DNA of 64,000 nucleotides from JBCBDX01 sp039815825 (GCA_039815825.1 JBCBYO010000010.1:1-64000), one strand, 5' to 3'. Shown: positions 32,161 to 41,266, counted from the first letter of the stretch. The notes: generated by a model not told the origin, from the letters alone. Translations and numbers: made by a program.

Positions 32161-34083
32161 ATGCGCTTCTCACCTGGTTTTCTGGACGAAATTCGTGACC
32201 GCGTCCCCATTTCGGACGTGATTGCGACCCGTGTCACGTGGGATAAGCGCAAAACCAACGCGTCACGTGGCGATTACTGGGCTTGCTGCCCGTTTCATGG
32301 CGAGAGCACCCCTTCTTTTCACTGCGAGGACAAAAAGGGTCGGTACTATTGCTTCGGTTGCGGTGCGTCTGGCGACCATTTCCGCTTTTTAACAGAACAA
32401 GAAGGCATTTCGTTCCCAGAAGCGGTGGAACGTATCGCGAATATGGCAGGCGTATCCATGCCTGCGCCGGACCCGGAAGCCGCTAAGCGCGAGAAGCAAC
32501 GCGCAACGCTCTATGATGTTGCCGAAGCGGCCGCCAAGTTCTTCGAAGCCCAATTGCAAATGCAGCCCGGAACCGCAGCCCGTGCTTACCTTCGTGAAAG
32601 AGGATTGAGCGCTGCAACGATCGGCAAGTTCCGTTTGGGTTTTGCGCCCGCCAGCCGGTCGGCGCTCAAGGAGCATTTGGCCTCGATCGGCGCAACGAAA
32701 GATCAGATCGAGCAGTGCGGGCTGGTGGTACATGGTCCCGATATTCCGGTTTCCTATGACCGGTTCCGCGACCGCATCATGTTTCCGATTGAGGACCCTC
32801 AGGGCAGGGTGATCGCTTTTGGCGGTCGGGCGATGTCGAAAGATGTGCCGGCCAAATATCTCAATTCGCCGGAAGGGCCGCTGTTTCACAAATCCGATGT
32901 TCTTTACAACTTCAAACGCGCACGGGCGGCCACCGGAAAGGATGGCTCCATCACGGTGGTTGAAGGCTATATGGATGTCATCGCCCTCGATCAGGCAGGC
33001 TTCCCAAACGCGGTCGCACCGCTTGGCACAGCGCTCACGGAAAGCCAATTGGCGAAAATCTGGCGCGTGACATCCGAGCCGGTCCTTTGTTTTGATGGCG
33101 ACCAAGCGGGATTGAGAGCGGCTTACCGCTCATTAGATCTGGCATTACCGGAACTGAAACCGGGCAAGTCTGTGCGCTTTGCACTGTTGCCGGACGGAAA
33201 AGACCCCGACGATTTGGTTAAGGTGGATGGTCCGCCAGCATTTAAGGCGCTTATTGATCAGTCAAAGTCAGCGGCCGATTTGCTCTGGCTACGTGAAACC
33301 GGTGGCCGCTCATTCGATACGCCAGAGCGCCGTGCACAACTGGAAGCTGAGCTGAAAACGGCCACAGACCTCATCCAAGACCCGGCCGTAAGGCGGCACT
33401 ATGGCCAGGAAATGCGCGACCGCGCCAATTCATTTTTTGGTGTACCTGAAAGGCAAAACAGCAACCGGCAAAACGGGAGCAAGTTTGGCAAGGTTGGACG
33501 AAAGGGCGCTGTGGCCGTCAGTGACAGGTTGAATAAATCGCGGCTCCTTTCGACGGCACCCACACCCAAGACGGCAGGCGATATTCCGGTCCGCGAGGCA
33601 GCGCTCTTAACGGCGGTAATGGAGCATCCCGACTTGATCGGTGAGTATTTTGACCTTTTCAGTACGCTTGAGTTTTCCAGTGCAGCGTCGAAGGGCGTAC
33701 GTGCAGCGCTGCTGGAAGCTTATGCCGAGACAAGTGCGCGCGATCGCGAAACGCTTCTGGTCCACAGCGCCTGCCAAAAAGTGGGTGATGCGATTGAGCA
33801 AGTGACGACCATCGTCAAACGCCAGAGGCTTTGGGTTTTCACGTCACAAGCGGCTTTGGAAGATGCGCGTGAAGCGTTTGCGCAGGCAATCGAACTACAC
33901 CAGCGGGCCAGCGGTCTCTCGCGGGAATTGCGAGCAGCCGAGCAGGCGCTTGCCATTGATACCAGCGAGGTTAACTTTAACCGACTTGTCTCCATCCAGG
34001 AAAAAATCCGGCGCGAGCAGGGTCTCGAGGCACTCATCGACGGATTTGGTCAATTGTCTGGTCGCCCTTCACGGTCTTTTTGA
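32161..34083 (+). CDS. dnaG: DNA primase
   Basis: A 640-residue primase that makes RNA primers for replication. The N-terminal zinc-binding domain is CPFHGESTPSFHCEDKKGR with YCFGCGASGDHFRF (CHCC ligands). The RNA polymerase core follows, with TOPRIM motifs ITVVEGYMDVIALDQAGFPN, NAVAPLGTALTESQLA and LCFDGDQAGLRAAYRSLDL. The C-terminal helicase-binding region starts near residue 470 after a basic, Asn-rich linker. It is followed after about 275 nt by rpoD, the usual macromolecular-synthesis arrangement. Confidence 0.97.
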   Translation: MRFSPGFLDEIRDRVPISDVIATRVTWDKRKTNASRGDYWACCPFHGESTPSFHCEDKKGRYYCFGCGASGDHFRFLTEQEGISFPEAVERIANMAGVSMPAPDPEAAKREKQRATLYDVAEAAAKFFEAQLQMQPGTAARAYLRERGLSAATIGKFRLGFAPASRSALKEHLASIGATKDQIEQCGLVVHGPDIPVSYDRFRDRIMFPIEDPQGRVIAFGGRAMSKDVPAKYLNSPEGPLFHKSDVLYNFKRARAATGKDGSITVVEGYMDVIALDQAGFPNAVAPLGTALTESQLAKIWRVTSEPVLCFDGDQAGLRAAYRSLDLALPELKPGKSVRFALLPDGKDPDDLVKVDGPPAFKALIDQSKSAADLLWLRETGGRSFDTPERRAQLEAELKTATDLIQDPAVRRHYGQEMRDRANSFFGVPERQNSNRQNGSKFGKVGRKGAVAVSDRLNKSRLLSTAPTPKTAGDIPVREAALLTAVMEHPDLIGEYFDLFSTLEFSSAASKGVRAALLEAYAETSARDRETLLVHSACQKVGDAIEQVTTIVKRQRLWVFTSQAALEDAREAFAQAIELHQRASGLSRELRAAEQALAIDTSEVNFNRLVSIQEKIRREQGLEALIDGFGQLSGRPSRSF

Positions 34084-34240
34084 GCCCAAAACGGGTGCAA
34101 ATATGCAACCGACGCCGATGGGAAAAAGAATCTCGTATGAATCTGCTTGATTCGACCCTAAATGGCTTGGAAAAGCGAAAATCCACACCTATTTGCGCTC
34201 ATCAGTATGTTTGTATCGCGCGGCGGAGCGCTATTTACGG

Positions 34241-34255
34241 TTAATCGCCGGTTAA
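34241..34255. promoter_or_regulatory. CtrA-type box upstream of rpoD
   Basis: TTAATCGCCGGTTAA matches the full CtrA consensus TTAA-N7-TTAA exactly, and a third CGGTTAA lies 10 nt further on (half-site at 34266-34269). It is about 105 nt upstream of the rpoD start codon in the 276-nt dnaG-rpoD gap. The remainder of the gap shows no ORF. Binding is an inference from the motif alone. Confidence 0.5.
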
Positions 34256-34359
34256 GGCGAAACGGTTAAACGCCGAATAGGAATGATCCGTGCGACACGG
34301 GGAAATTGCGGTACGTGATGGATCGGGATCCAACAAGTGCTGCCGGAGTAGCAAATAAT

Positions 34360-36390
34360 ATGGCGACAAAAGTCAAAGAAAATAAAGACGCTGAAACAGA
34401 AAACGAAGCTACGGCGGATGGTCCGCTCCTCGATCTGAGCGATGACAGTGTCAAAAAACTGATCAAGGCTGCCAAAAAGCGCGGTTATGTCACGATGGAC
34501 GAGATAAATGCTGTCCTCCCATCGGACCAAACGGACCCCGACAAAATTGAAGACGTCATGGCCATGTTCTCCGACATGGGCATCAATGTTGTTGAAGATG
34601 ATGACGCCGAGAACAATGACGGTGAAGGGGAAGCAGCTTCCACATCGACGGAAGTAACGACGGCTGCCGGTTCTGCCGTTACCGCAACCGGCAAAAAGAA
34701 AGAGCCGACGGACCGCACTGACGATCCCGTGCGCATGTATCTGCGTGAGATGGGACAGGTTGAGCTTTTGTCGCGCGAAGGCGAAATCGCCATTGCCAAG
34801 CGCATTGAGGCCGGCCGTGAGACCATGATTGCGGGCTTGTGCGAAAGCCCGCTGACCTTCCAGGCGATCATCATCTGGCGTGATGAGCTTTTGGAAGAAA
34901 ACATCCTTTTGCGCGACATCATCGATCTTGAAACCACCTATGCGGGCCCCGAAGCCAAGCAGGCGCCAAAAGTCCCGACGCCCGAAGAAATTGAACAGGC
35001 CCGCCGCGAGCGCGAGGAAAAAGAGCGCGCATTACGTCGTCCGCGCAACCACGACGACATCACCGATGTGGGCCCCAACGGGCATCAAGAGGAAGAAGAA
35101 GACGAAGACGAGGCCAATCTGTCGCTCGCCGCGATGGAAGCTGAGTTGCGCGACGATGTCATGCAAACATTTGACGACATCGCCAACGTCTACGCCAAGC
35201 TGCGCAAATTGCAGGACCAGCAGGTTGAGAACGCTCTGGTAGACGGGAAGGAAAGTCTCTCACCGGCTCAAAAGAAGCGTTATACCGAGCTGCGCGATGA
35301 GCTGGTCACCTTCGTAAAATCGCTTTCGCTTAATAATCAGCGGATCGACCAACTGGTTGAGCAGCTTTATGCGATCAACAAGGATATGGTGCAGTGCGAA
35401 GGTCGGTTGCTGCGCTTGGCAGAAAGTTATGGCGTTGGCCGCGAAGAGTTTCTCAAGCAGTATCAAGGCACCGAACTGGATCCAAACTGGGTCGAAACGC
35501 TAGTAAAATCTGAATCCAAAGCTTGGGCCGATTTTGCGGCCAAAGAGACCAAACGCATCAGCGAGTTGCGCTCCGACATTCAAGAGATCGCTTCGGTAAC
35601 CGGCATTTCAATTCCCGAGTTCCGTCGCATTGTCATGCAAGTGCAAAAAGGTGAGCGCGAGGCGCGCATCGCCAAGAAAGAAATGGTCGAGGCCAACCTG
35701 CGTCTCGTGATCTCAATCGCGAAGAAATACACCAACCGCGGATTGCAGTTCCTCGATCTCATTCAAGAGGGCAATATCGGCCTGATGAAAGCCGTTGATA
35801 AGTTTGAGTATCGGCGCGGCTATAAATTCTCCACCTATGCGACTTGGTGGATCCGTCAGGCGATCACCCGCTCCATTGCGGACCAAGCACGTACCATTCG
35901 TATTCCGGTGCACATGATTGAGACGATCAACAAGATCGTACGGACATCCCGTCAAATGCTTCACGAGATTGGTCGCGAACCCACACCGGAAGAGCTGTCC
36001 GATAAGCTGGCGATGCCGCTCGAAAAAGTGCGCAAGGTTTTGAAAATTGCCAAAGAGCCGATCTCTCTGGAGACACCGGTGGGTGATGAGGAAGATTCGC
36101 ACCTTGGCGATTTCATCGAGGACAAGAATGCGATCCTGCCCATCGATGCTGCTATTCAGGCTAACTTGCGTGAAACTACAACACGGGTACTGGCTTCACT
36201 CACACCGCGTGAAGAACGCGTGCTGCGCATGCGCTTCGGCATCGGCATGAACACCGACCACACGCTGGAAGAAGTCGGCCAGCAATTCTCGGTGACACGT
36301 GAACGTATCCGCCAGATTGAAGCCAAAGCGTTGCGCAAGCTCAAACATCCGAGCCGGTCGCGCAAACTGCGCAGCTTCCTGGATCAGTAG
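34360..36390 (+). CDS. rpoD: RNA polymerase primary sigma factor RpoD (sigma-70)
   Basis: A 676-residue housekeeping sigma factor. Region 1.1 is at the N-terminus (LSDDSVKKLIKAAKKRGYVT), region 1.2 has DDPVRMYLREMGQVELLSRE, and an acidic non-conserved region follows. Region 2 has LDLIQEGNIGLMKAVDKFEY and RGYKFSTYATWWIRQAITRS, and region 4.2 has HTLEEVGQQFSVTRERIRQI. ATG 34360 is preferred, with GGAG about 11 nt upstream and the protein beginning MATKVKENK; the frame is open to 34306. It directs transcription of most growth genes. A CtrA-type motif lies in the upstream gap. Confidence 0.97.
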   Translation: MATKVKENKDAETENEATADGPLLDLSDDSVKKLIKAAKKRGYVTMDEINAVLPSDQTDPDKIEDVMAMFSDMGINVVEDDDAENNDGEGEAASTSTEVTTAAGSAVTATGKKKEPTDRTDDPVRMYLREMGQVELLSREGEIAIAKRIEAGRETMIAGLCESPLTFQAIIIWRDELLEENILLRDIIDLETTYAGPEAKQAPKVPTPEEIEQARREREEKERALRRPRNHDDITDVGPNGHQEEEEDEDEANLSLAAMEAELRDDVMQTFDDIANVYAKLRKLQDQQVENALVDGKESLSPAQKKRYTELRDELVTFVKSLSLNNQRIDQLVEQLYAINKDMVQCEGRLLRLAESYGVGREEFLKQYQGTELDPNWVETLVKSESKAWADFAAKETKRISELRSDIQEIASVTGISIPEFRRIVMQVQKGEREARIAKKEMVEANLRLVISIAKKYTNRGLQFLDLIQEGNIGLMKAVDKFEYRRGYKFSTYATWWIRQAITRSIADQARTIRIPVHMIETINKIVRTSRQMLHEIGREPTPEELSDKLAMPLEKVRKVLKIAKEPISLETPVGDEEDSHLGDFIEDKNAILPIDAAIQANLRETTTRVLASLTPREERVLRMRFGIGMNTDHTLEEVGQQFSVTRERIRQIEAKALRKLKHPSRSRKLRSFLDQ

Positions 36391-36523
36391 GTGTGAGATT
36401 GTAATCTATTGGGCCTTCAAGTGAGCCGCAAATAGTCAAAATGATTGATTATTTCAGCTCAAAATGCTACTTGAGGGTATGGAGATTGATATGACCGGAC
36501 CAGTAAGACCACTAATCTGAATG

Positions 36524-37138
36524 TCAAACATCGGCCTGACCGGGCGGTATATTTGCGTGTACTTTGCGGTCGGGCGACTCCTTTAAATATCGAGAAAGCC
36601 CCAAATGTAGGCGTTTGCTCGATAAGCGCAGGCTCTTCATCGCCTTATCTGCATCTTCAATAGCATAACACTTTTGCTCCGGTGTGAGCTCGCTCCAAAG
36701 TTGCGAGCTAATATACTTCAATGCCGCTTCAGCGACGACATCATCATAGTGGTATTTCATGCCAAGTCTGATCAGACCCTTGTTCACGCCGGGCATGTCG
36801 TTGATCAGCTTTTCAATGGCTGAAGTACTTGACCGGTAGTTAAATGAATATGGTCTGTAGGCTTTTACATCACGTATTCGACGCTTGAGTGCGTTCATTT
36901 GAAAACTAAACTGCCATTGCAGGCAGTCATAGTTCACCAATTTACTTTCTTCCCACAAAGCACTTAATACATGAGTGTTGGCCCTGTGAGTGCGCCGCCA
37001 AAACACAAACGCGCTTATCCATGCCGCGATGATAGGCGTAAGCCAGAAGCCTAACGTATCTAAAAACACCGATCCGGCTTTTGGGTCCTGATATTCTACA
37101 GATAAAAACTCTATCAACAGATTATCCAAGCAAAGCAA
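36524..37138 (-). CDS. Hypothetical single-pass membrane protein
   Basis: An open frame of 204 codons with one clear membrane segment near residues 31-47 (FWLTPIIAAWISAFVFW), followed by a cytoplasmic-looking, helix-rich and basic domain. I do not recognise a family. The start is weak: TTG 37138 has no Shine-Dalgarno sequence, and GTG 37069 would give a protein starting just before the membrane helix. Base use looks more AT-rich than in the neighbouring core genes, hinting at acquired DNA. It lies alone between rpoD and the secreted protein gene. Confidence 0.55.
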   Translation of the reverse strand: MLCLDNLLIEFLSVEYQDPKAGSVFLDTLGFWLTPIIAAWISAFVFWRRTHRANTHVLSALWEESKLVNYDCLQWQFSFQMNALKRRIRDVKAYRPYSFNYRSSTSAIEKLINDMPGVNKGLIRLGMKYHYDDVVAEAALKYISSQLWSELTPEQKCYAIEDADKAMKSLRLSSKRLHLGLSRYLKESPDRKVHANIPPGQADV

Positions 37139-37258
37139 AGTATAGTGAATTGGAAATCGATATTGGACAAACGCCCGGATTATACCAGCGAAAAGTTCAT
37201 TTGAGAAAAGATGCGGGTTTCCCTAGCGTGCCGCCGAAGCGAAACGGAAGCCCTGAAA

Positions 37259-37810
37259 ATGAAACTCTCCGCAACAATCGCGATACTTACCATTTTTGCT
37301 CTTTGCGGCGCTGCCACAGCCCAAATCGCTGCAGAAAACCTCGTTTCACGCATGCCTGAGGGATTTCATGTGGTTCATTCAGACACCAAAAACCGCGATA
37401 CTATTGTGGAGATGGTTCCGCTGAATGAGACGCGCGAGAATTGGGAAACGCTTTTGAAGGTCAACATACTTCGCCGAACGTCACTGTCTGCGCTTGAATT
37501 TCAGCTCCGATTGGTTGCTGGGTGGGATCGGGCCTGTCCGGCCAGTAACCGTACGCCGGTCGATGCGGGTCTCGAAAACGGCTACGAGTTTGCGGTCGAT
37601 CTTTTGATGTGCGCCAACGCACCGCAGACGGAAGCCCCGACTGCCGTTCTGGTGAAATCAATCCGTGGTCACGACGCGCTTTATTCACTCCAAGTTTCGA
37701 TGCGCGGCGAGATAGAATTAGACAGGACATTTGAGTGGGTACGTTACATGCGTGGTATTCAGGTGTGCGATACCCGAAAGCCGCACCACCCTTGCCCACA
37801 GGGTTGGTAG
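37259..37810 (+). CDS. Secreted hypothetical protein
   Basis: A 183-residue protein with a signal peptide (MKLSATIAILTIFALCGAAT, cleavage expected near AQIAA). The mature part contains MPEGFHVVHSDTKNRDTIVE and LENGYEFAVDLLMCANA, with four cysteines after the signal peptide (one in WDRACPAS, one in LLMCANA, two near the C-terminus), so disulfides are likely in the periplasm. I do not recognise the family. ATG 37259 was chosen because it begins the signal peptide and has GGAAG upstream. It converges on ung with no gap. Confidence 0.7.
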   Translation: MKLSATIAILTIFALCGAATAQIAAENLVSRMPEGFHVVHSDTKNRDTIVEMVPLNETRENWETLLKVNILRRTSLSALEFQLRLVAGWDRACPASNRTPVDAGLENGYEFAVDLLMCANAPQTEAPTAVLVKSIRGHDALYSLQVSMRGEIELDRTFEWVRYMRGIQVCDTRKPHHPCPQGW

Positions 37811-38488
37811 TCAGTTCAGAGCCCAGTCAATCGGCGCCATCCCATTTTGAGCAAGAAAAGCGTTGGCTTTGGAAAACGGCCGTGTACCAAAAAATCCATT
37901 GTGAGCAGACAAGGGGGAGGGGTGCGGCGCTTTCAGTACAAGATGTTTTTGCATGTTTACAAAAGCGGCTTTCTTTTGGGCGTATGAACCCCAAAGGATG
38001 AAAACAGTCGGGCTGTCACGCTGTTCAACCAATCGAACGATCGCATCGGTGAATTGCTCCCAGCCCCGACCACGATGCGAAGCAGCTTGATGCGCCTCTA
38101 CGGTCAGCACCGAGTTTAGCAGCAACACACCCTGCGCTGCCCATTTTTCCAGATTGCCGTGGCCTGCCGGTTCAATGCCAAGGTCGCTTGCCAACTCCTT
38201 ATAAATGTTGGCCAAAGATGGTGGTACACGCACACCAACTGGCACAGAAAAGCTCAATCCATGGGCCTGACCAGGGCCATGGTAGGGATCCTGACCGAGG
38301 ATGACGACCCTCACATCGTCGAGTGGGGTTGTATCGAGCGCATGAAACCAGTGACTTGCGGGTGGAAAGATCCGTTTTCCCGCCGCCCGCTCACTGACCA
38401 GAAAATCCCGCAACGCTTTCATATAGGGAGCATCAAACTCCGCGCGAAGTGGATCCAACCAGCTGGCGTGAAGCTTGATGGACGACAT
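37811..38488 (-). CDS. ung: Uracil-DNA glycosylase, family 1
   Basis: A 225-residue UDG that excises uracil from DNA. The catalytic water-activating motif is VVILGQDPYHGPGQAHGLSF (GQDPYH). The uracil-binding and intercalation motif near the C-terminus is APHPSPLSAHNGFFG (HPSPLS), and LLLNSVLTVEAHQAASHRG is also typical. ATG 38488 has GGAG 7 nt upstream; the frame is open further upstream but without support. The divergent secreted-repeat gene starts about 80 nt away. Confidence 0.96.
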   Translation of the reverse strand: MSSIKLHASWLDPLRAEFDAPYMKALRDFLVSERAAGKRIFPPASHWFHALDTTPLDDVRVVILGQDPYHGPGQAHGLSFSVPVGVRVPPSLANIYKELASDLGIEPAGHGNLEKWAAQGVLLLNSVLTVEAHQAASHRGRGWEQFTDAIVRLVEQRDSPTVFILWGSYAQKKAAFVNMQKHLVLKAPHPSPLSAHNGFFGTRPFSKANAFLAQNGMAPIDWALN

Positions 38489-38570
38489 GGATAATCTCCG
38501 CTGGCGAAAAATCATATGGCGTCGGTGCCACAACCCATGTTTAGAATGCGCGCGGATCGGGAGGAAAGTC

Positions 38571-39767
38571 GTGCGCCAGTTTTTTATTCTGCTTTTTTTA
38601 AGCGTTGTCGTGTTTGCGGGTCCAGCTACCGCGCAATCAGGCCGGGTTACCGGAGAGCCTAGCGGGCCGCAACTACGGCTCGAATTCAATCGCTCCCCGG
38701 CGTCCGCTATCCAATTGCTCGAAAGCCGGGGCTATTCCGAAGTCAAGATCCTAAATCGAGATCTCTTGGCGTTACGGGTTGAAGCGTGTCGCGAGGGCGA
38801 GAGGCTTGAGTTCTCGCTGCGTTTAGATGGCCGTGTTTTCAATTCACGCAGGGTCGGTTCATGCCGTGCCCGGGCCATTAATCAAGAGCAGGCACGCGAG
38901 ATAGCACGGGCACAAGGGCTTACGCGTATTGTTATCGAACGGACTGAAAATGGGTTGCGCGCAATTGGATGCGACAGCAACGGCAATCGGGTTATTATCC
39001 GCTTGTCGAACAGCGGACGTATTGAAAACAGGCGCCGCATCGGCCGCTGCGATCAAATCCTGACAATTGCACAGGTTGCAACAATTCTAACTGCTCAAGG
39101 TTTTACCCAGCTCGAATATGATGAGGGCGAACGCCGCCCACCTTACTCGTTTCAAGCTTGCGAAGGCCGCAATCGGTTTGGTTTGGTTCTTTCTGGCACC
39201 GGTCAGATTCAGGACCGCGTGGCGCTTGGTTTGTGCGAACGCCAGATCGAACTTCGCGACTTGCCCAAGGTTTTGGGTGAGCAGGGTTTTGACCGCATTG
39301 AGATCGTTGACGGCACACCGCCAAATTATGTCGTTCGTGCCTGTCGGCGAGGGACACGCTATGATCTAATTGTTGGGGGTCGAGGAGAAATCCTTGAACA
39401 AAACTCAATCGGACCGTGCCGCGATCGCGTGGACCTCGACGCGTTAAAGTTGGCGATGGAGCGTGAAGGTTTCTACAACATCGAGGTCAAAGCGGCCGAT
39501 AATCGTCAGTTCAGCGCAACCGCCTGTTATGGCGAAATCACCTATGGGCTTATATACAATCGGTTTGGCGATCCGGTCGATCAGGTTCGCGGGAGATCGT
39601 GCCGTCCCATGCGCTTTGCAGAGCTGCGCGCAATTGCCGAGGCGCGTGGGGTCGATGGCGCTACGATGGTTCTTGAGGGTTGCCGGGGCGGCCGCGCTAT
39701 CGTTTCGCGCCTCGATCGGAATGGCATTTACACGGAAGACTCGGTCCCTTCGGCAAAGTGTCAATGA
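38571..39767 (+). CDS. Secreted protein of six cysteine-paired, PepSY-like repeats
   Basis: A 398-residue protein starting at GTG 38571 (GGGAGG 6 nt upstream) with a signal peptide (FFILLFLSVVVFAGPATA). The mature part is built of six units of about 55-60 residues. Each has a helix (such as SAIQLLESRGYSEVKIL or ALKLAMEREGFYNIEVK) followed by a strand and a Cys-to-Cys hairpin: ACREGERLEFSL...GSC, GCDSNGNRVIIR...GRC, ACEGRNRFGLVL...GLC, ACRRGTRYDLIV...GPC, ACYGEITYGLIY...RSC and GCRGGRAIVSRL...AKC. The pattern recalls PepSY-type domains with an added disulfide per repeat. Probably periplasmic or surface-exposed; function unknown. The DsbA-like gene at 41267 would suit such a substrate. Confidence 0.75.
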   Translation: MRQFFILLFLSVVVFAGPATAQSGRVTGEPSGPQLRLEFNRSPASAIQLLESRGYSEVKILNRDLLALRVEACREGERLEFSLRLDGRVFNSRRVGSCRARAINQEQAREIARAQGLTRIVIERTENGLRAIGCDSNGNRVIIRLSNSGRIENRRRIGRCDQILTIAQVATILTAQGFTQLEYDEGERRPPYSFQACEGRNRFGLVLSGTGQIQDRVALGLCERQIELRDLPKVLGEQGFDRIEIVDGTPPNYVVRACRRGTRYDLIVGGRGEILEQNSIGPCRDRVDLDALKLAMEREGFYNIEVKAADNRQFSATACYGEITYGLIYNRFGDPVDQVRGRSCRPMRFAELRAIAEARGVDGATMVLEGCRGGRAIVSRLDRNGIYTEDSVPSAKCQ

Positions 39768-39782
39768 CTATCCGATAAAATA

Positions 39783-39805
39783 AACGGGCGGGTGTTCCGC
39801 CCGTT
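39783..39805 (-). terminator. Terminator hairpin between convergent genes
   Basis: AACGGGCGG pairs perfectly with CCGCCCGTT over a 5-nt loop. On the minus strand it is followed by TATTTTAT, so it best serves the DksA-like gene; on the plus strand no T-run follows, although the stem may still end the repeat-protein message. Confidence 0.65.
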
Positions 39806-39828
39806 CTGGCTACGCATTTAAAAAACAG

Positions 39829-40152
39829 CTACGCGCTGGGCGCGTGTTTTTTGCAAAATGGCGTGTGGGGAAGAACATCCAACCGTTCCTCGGAAATTTT
39901 CTCGCCGCTTACAACGCAATATCCGTAAGTGCCGTCATCCATACGCTGTAGCGCAGCATCGATGGCCTTTATTTCCTCCTGACCAGATACGCCCAAATCT
40001 TCCAGAACCTCATCCTGTTCGCTTTCGGTCGCGTCATCGTCCCAATTCGGGTTCGATGGTTGATCGAGCTCATCTTCGATGTTTTCTAGGCGCATGACGA
40101 GATATTTGCGCCGTTTTTCAAGCTTTTCACGGTACTTTTCAAAGTCAGCCAT
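39829..40152 (-). CDS. TraR/DksA-family protein with incomplete zinc site
   Basis: A 107-residue protein: an N-terminal coiled coil (FEKYREKLEKRRKYLVMRLE), an acidic tip (DDDATESEQDEVLEDLG) and the C-terminal DksA fold (MDDGTYGYCVVSGEKISEER, PHTPFCKKHAP). The zinc ligands are incomplete: the first pair reads C-x-x-S and the second C-x-x-H instead of C-x-x-C twice. DksA-type proteins bind the RNA polymerase secondary channel and act with ppGpp. This one may bind zinc differently or be a Cys-poor DksA variant. A terminator hairpin follows. Confidence 0.8.
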   Translation of the reverse strand: MADFEKYREKLEKRRKYLVMRLENIEDELDQPSNPNWDDDATESEQDEVLEDLGVSGQEEIKAIDAALQRMDDGTYGYCVVSGEKISEERLDVLPHTPFCKKHAPSA

Positions 40153-40454
40153 GCCGTTTCCTCTCTTGTGTTTTCAGGCACTAGCTTAGGCCGGCATTGC
40201 CGCTTTCCCTTTGATTCAAGTCAAAACGGTCTCGACTGGGCAGTTCGAGAAATACGGAACCTCCACGCAACGCATTCTCGCCAGAAACATCATCTAACCC
40301 GCCTTTATAGGCGAGTATCGGCTCTCTCGGTTTTTCACTCCCGCTGCCGTGAAGATGATGTTCGCCGCGAATTTAAAGACGCTCTTACGATGCACCCTAC
40401 GCGGCGCGCCAACCGCTTTTTCAGCGATCGGTGGCCCATGCTGAAAGAACTTGG
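40153..40454. other. 302-nt intergenic region
   Basis: The gap between the divergent DksA-like and L,D-transpeptidase genes must hold both promoters. A TTGA/TCAA inverted element lies at 40211-40224 and a small hairpin CGCCT-TTAT-AGGCG at 40300-40313. No clear promoter hexamers, tRNA or convincing ORF were seen. Frames across it are short and lack ribosome-binding sites. Confidence 0.4.
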
Positions 40455-41171
40455 ATGACAGCAAATTTTTCTCGCAGAACTTTTTTAGGAATGACGCTCA
40501 CGAGCGCGCCCACCGCGTGCAGCACAGGATCACGAAGGGAATATGAACCATTCTCAACTGCCCCGACACCTTTGGTGGCAACCGCCGCGCCCTCGATCAT
40601 GCCGCTCTATTACGGTCCGTTGCCGTTAGAACAATTTCCGGTGCCCGCCGTGCCAGCTGGGGTGGTGCCTGAACGTTATTGGCGAAAACGCGTCATCACC
40701 CCATTTTCCCGTTATGCGCCCGGCACATTGGTTGTCGATCCATACAATTTCTATCTTTATCACCTCCAGCCGGGCGGAACAGCCATGCGTTACGGGATCG
40801 GCGTTGGCAAACAAGGCTTTGCTTGGTCCGGCAATGCTGTGGTCCAGTTCAAGCGAGAGTGGCCACGGTGGAAAGCGCCAGCCAGTATGATCGCCCGCCG
40901 CCCCGAATTAGAGCCCTATTCGGTCGAAAATGGTGGCATGGACCCTGGTCTGGAAAATCCGTCGGGGGCCCGTGCTCTCTATTTGTATGAAAACGGCGTT
41001 GATACCCTGTTCCGAATTCACGGTACACCGGAAGCGAACTCAATTGGGCAAGCCGTATCATCTGGTTGCATTAGGATGCTAAACCAGGACGTGATCGATC
41101 TTTACAACAGGGTTGCAAACGGTTCGGCTGTCGTTGTGCTTTCGTCGGCGCCATCATCTGCACTTTTCTGA
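40455..41171 (+). CDS. L,D-transpeptidase (YkuD family), Tat-type signal
   Basis: A 238-residue protein. The N-terminus MTANFSRRTFLGMTLTSAP carries a twin-arginine motif (SRRTFLG); the Cys at TACSTG may be a lipid attachment site. The YkuD catalytic domain ends in FRIHGTPEANSIGQAVSSG followed by CIRMLNQDVIDLYNRV, with nucleophilic Cys and partner His in HGT. These enzymes cross-link peptidoglycan at 3-3 positions or attach lipoproteins to it. ATG 40455 is preferred; GTG 40431 is possible. A DsbA-like gene follows about 95 nt downstream. Confidence 0.9.
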   Translation: MTANFSRRTFLGMTLTSAPTACSTGSRREYEPFSTAPTPLVATAAPSIMPLYYGPLPLEQFPVPAVPAGVVPERYWRKRVITPFSRYAPGTLVVDPYNFYLYHLQPGGTAMRYGIGVGKQGFAWSGNAVVQFKREWPRWKAPASMIARRPELEPYSVENGGMDPGLENPSGARALYLYENGVDTLFRIHGTPEANSIGQAVSSGCIRMLNQDVIDLYNRVANGSAVVVLSSAPSSALF

Positions 41172-41266
41172 GACCCAGCAAACAAATTTGTTACCGGCAA
41201 GACGTTGGATCGGTCCCGAATTTCCACTACGTAGGTCAAGAAACTGACCACAAACGGGAAATCCAC

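Noticed and set aside
40168..40458. Small frame in the gap before the L,D-transpeptidase
   Set aside because: There is no ribosome-binding site and no protein-like pattern, and it runs into the transpeptidase start in another frame.
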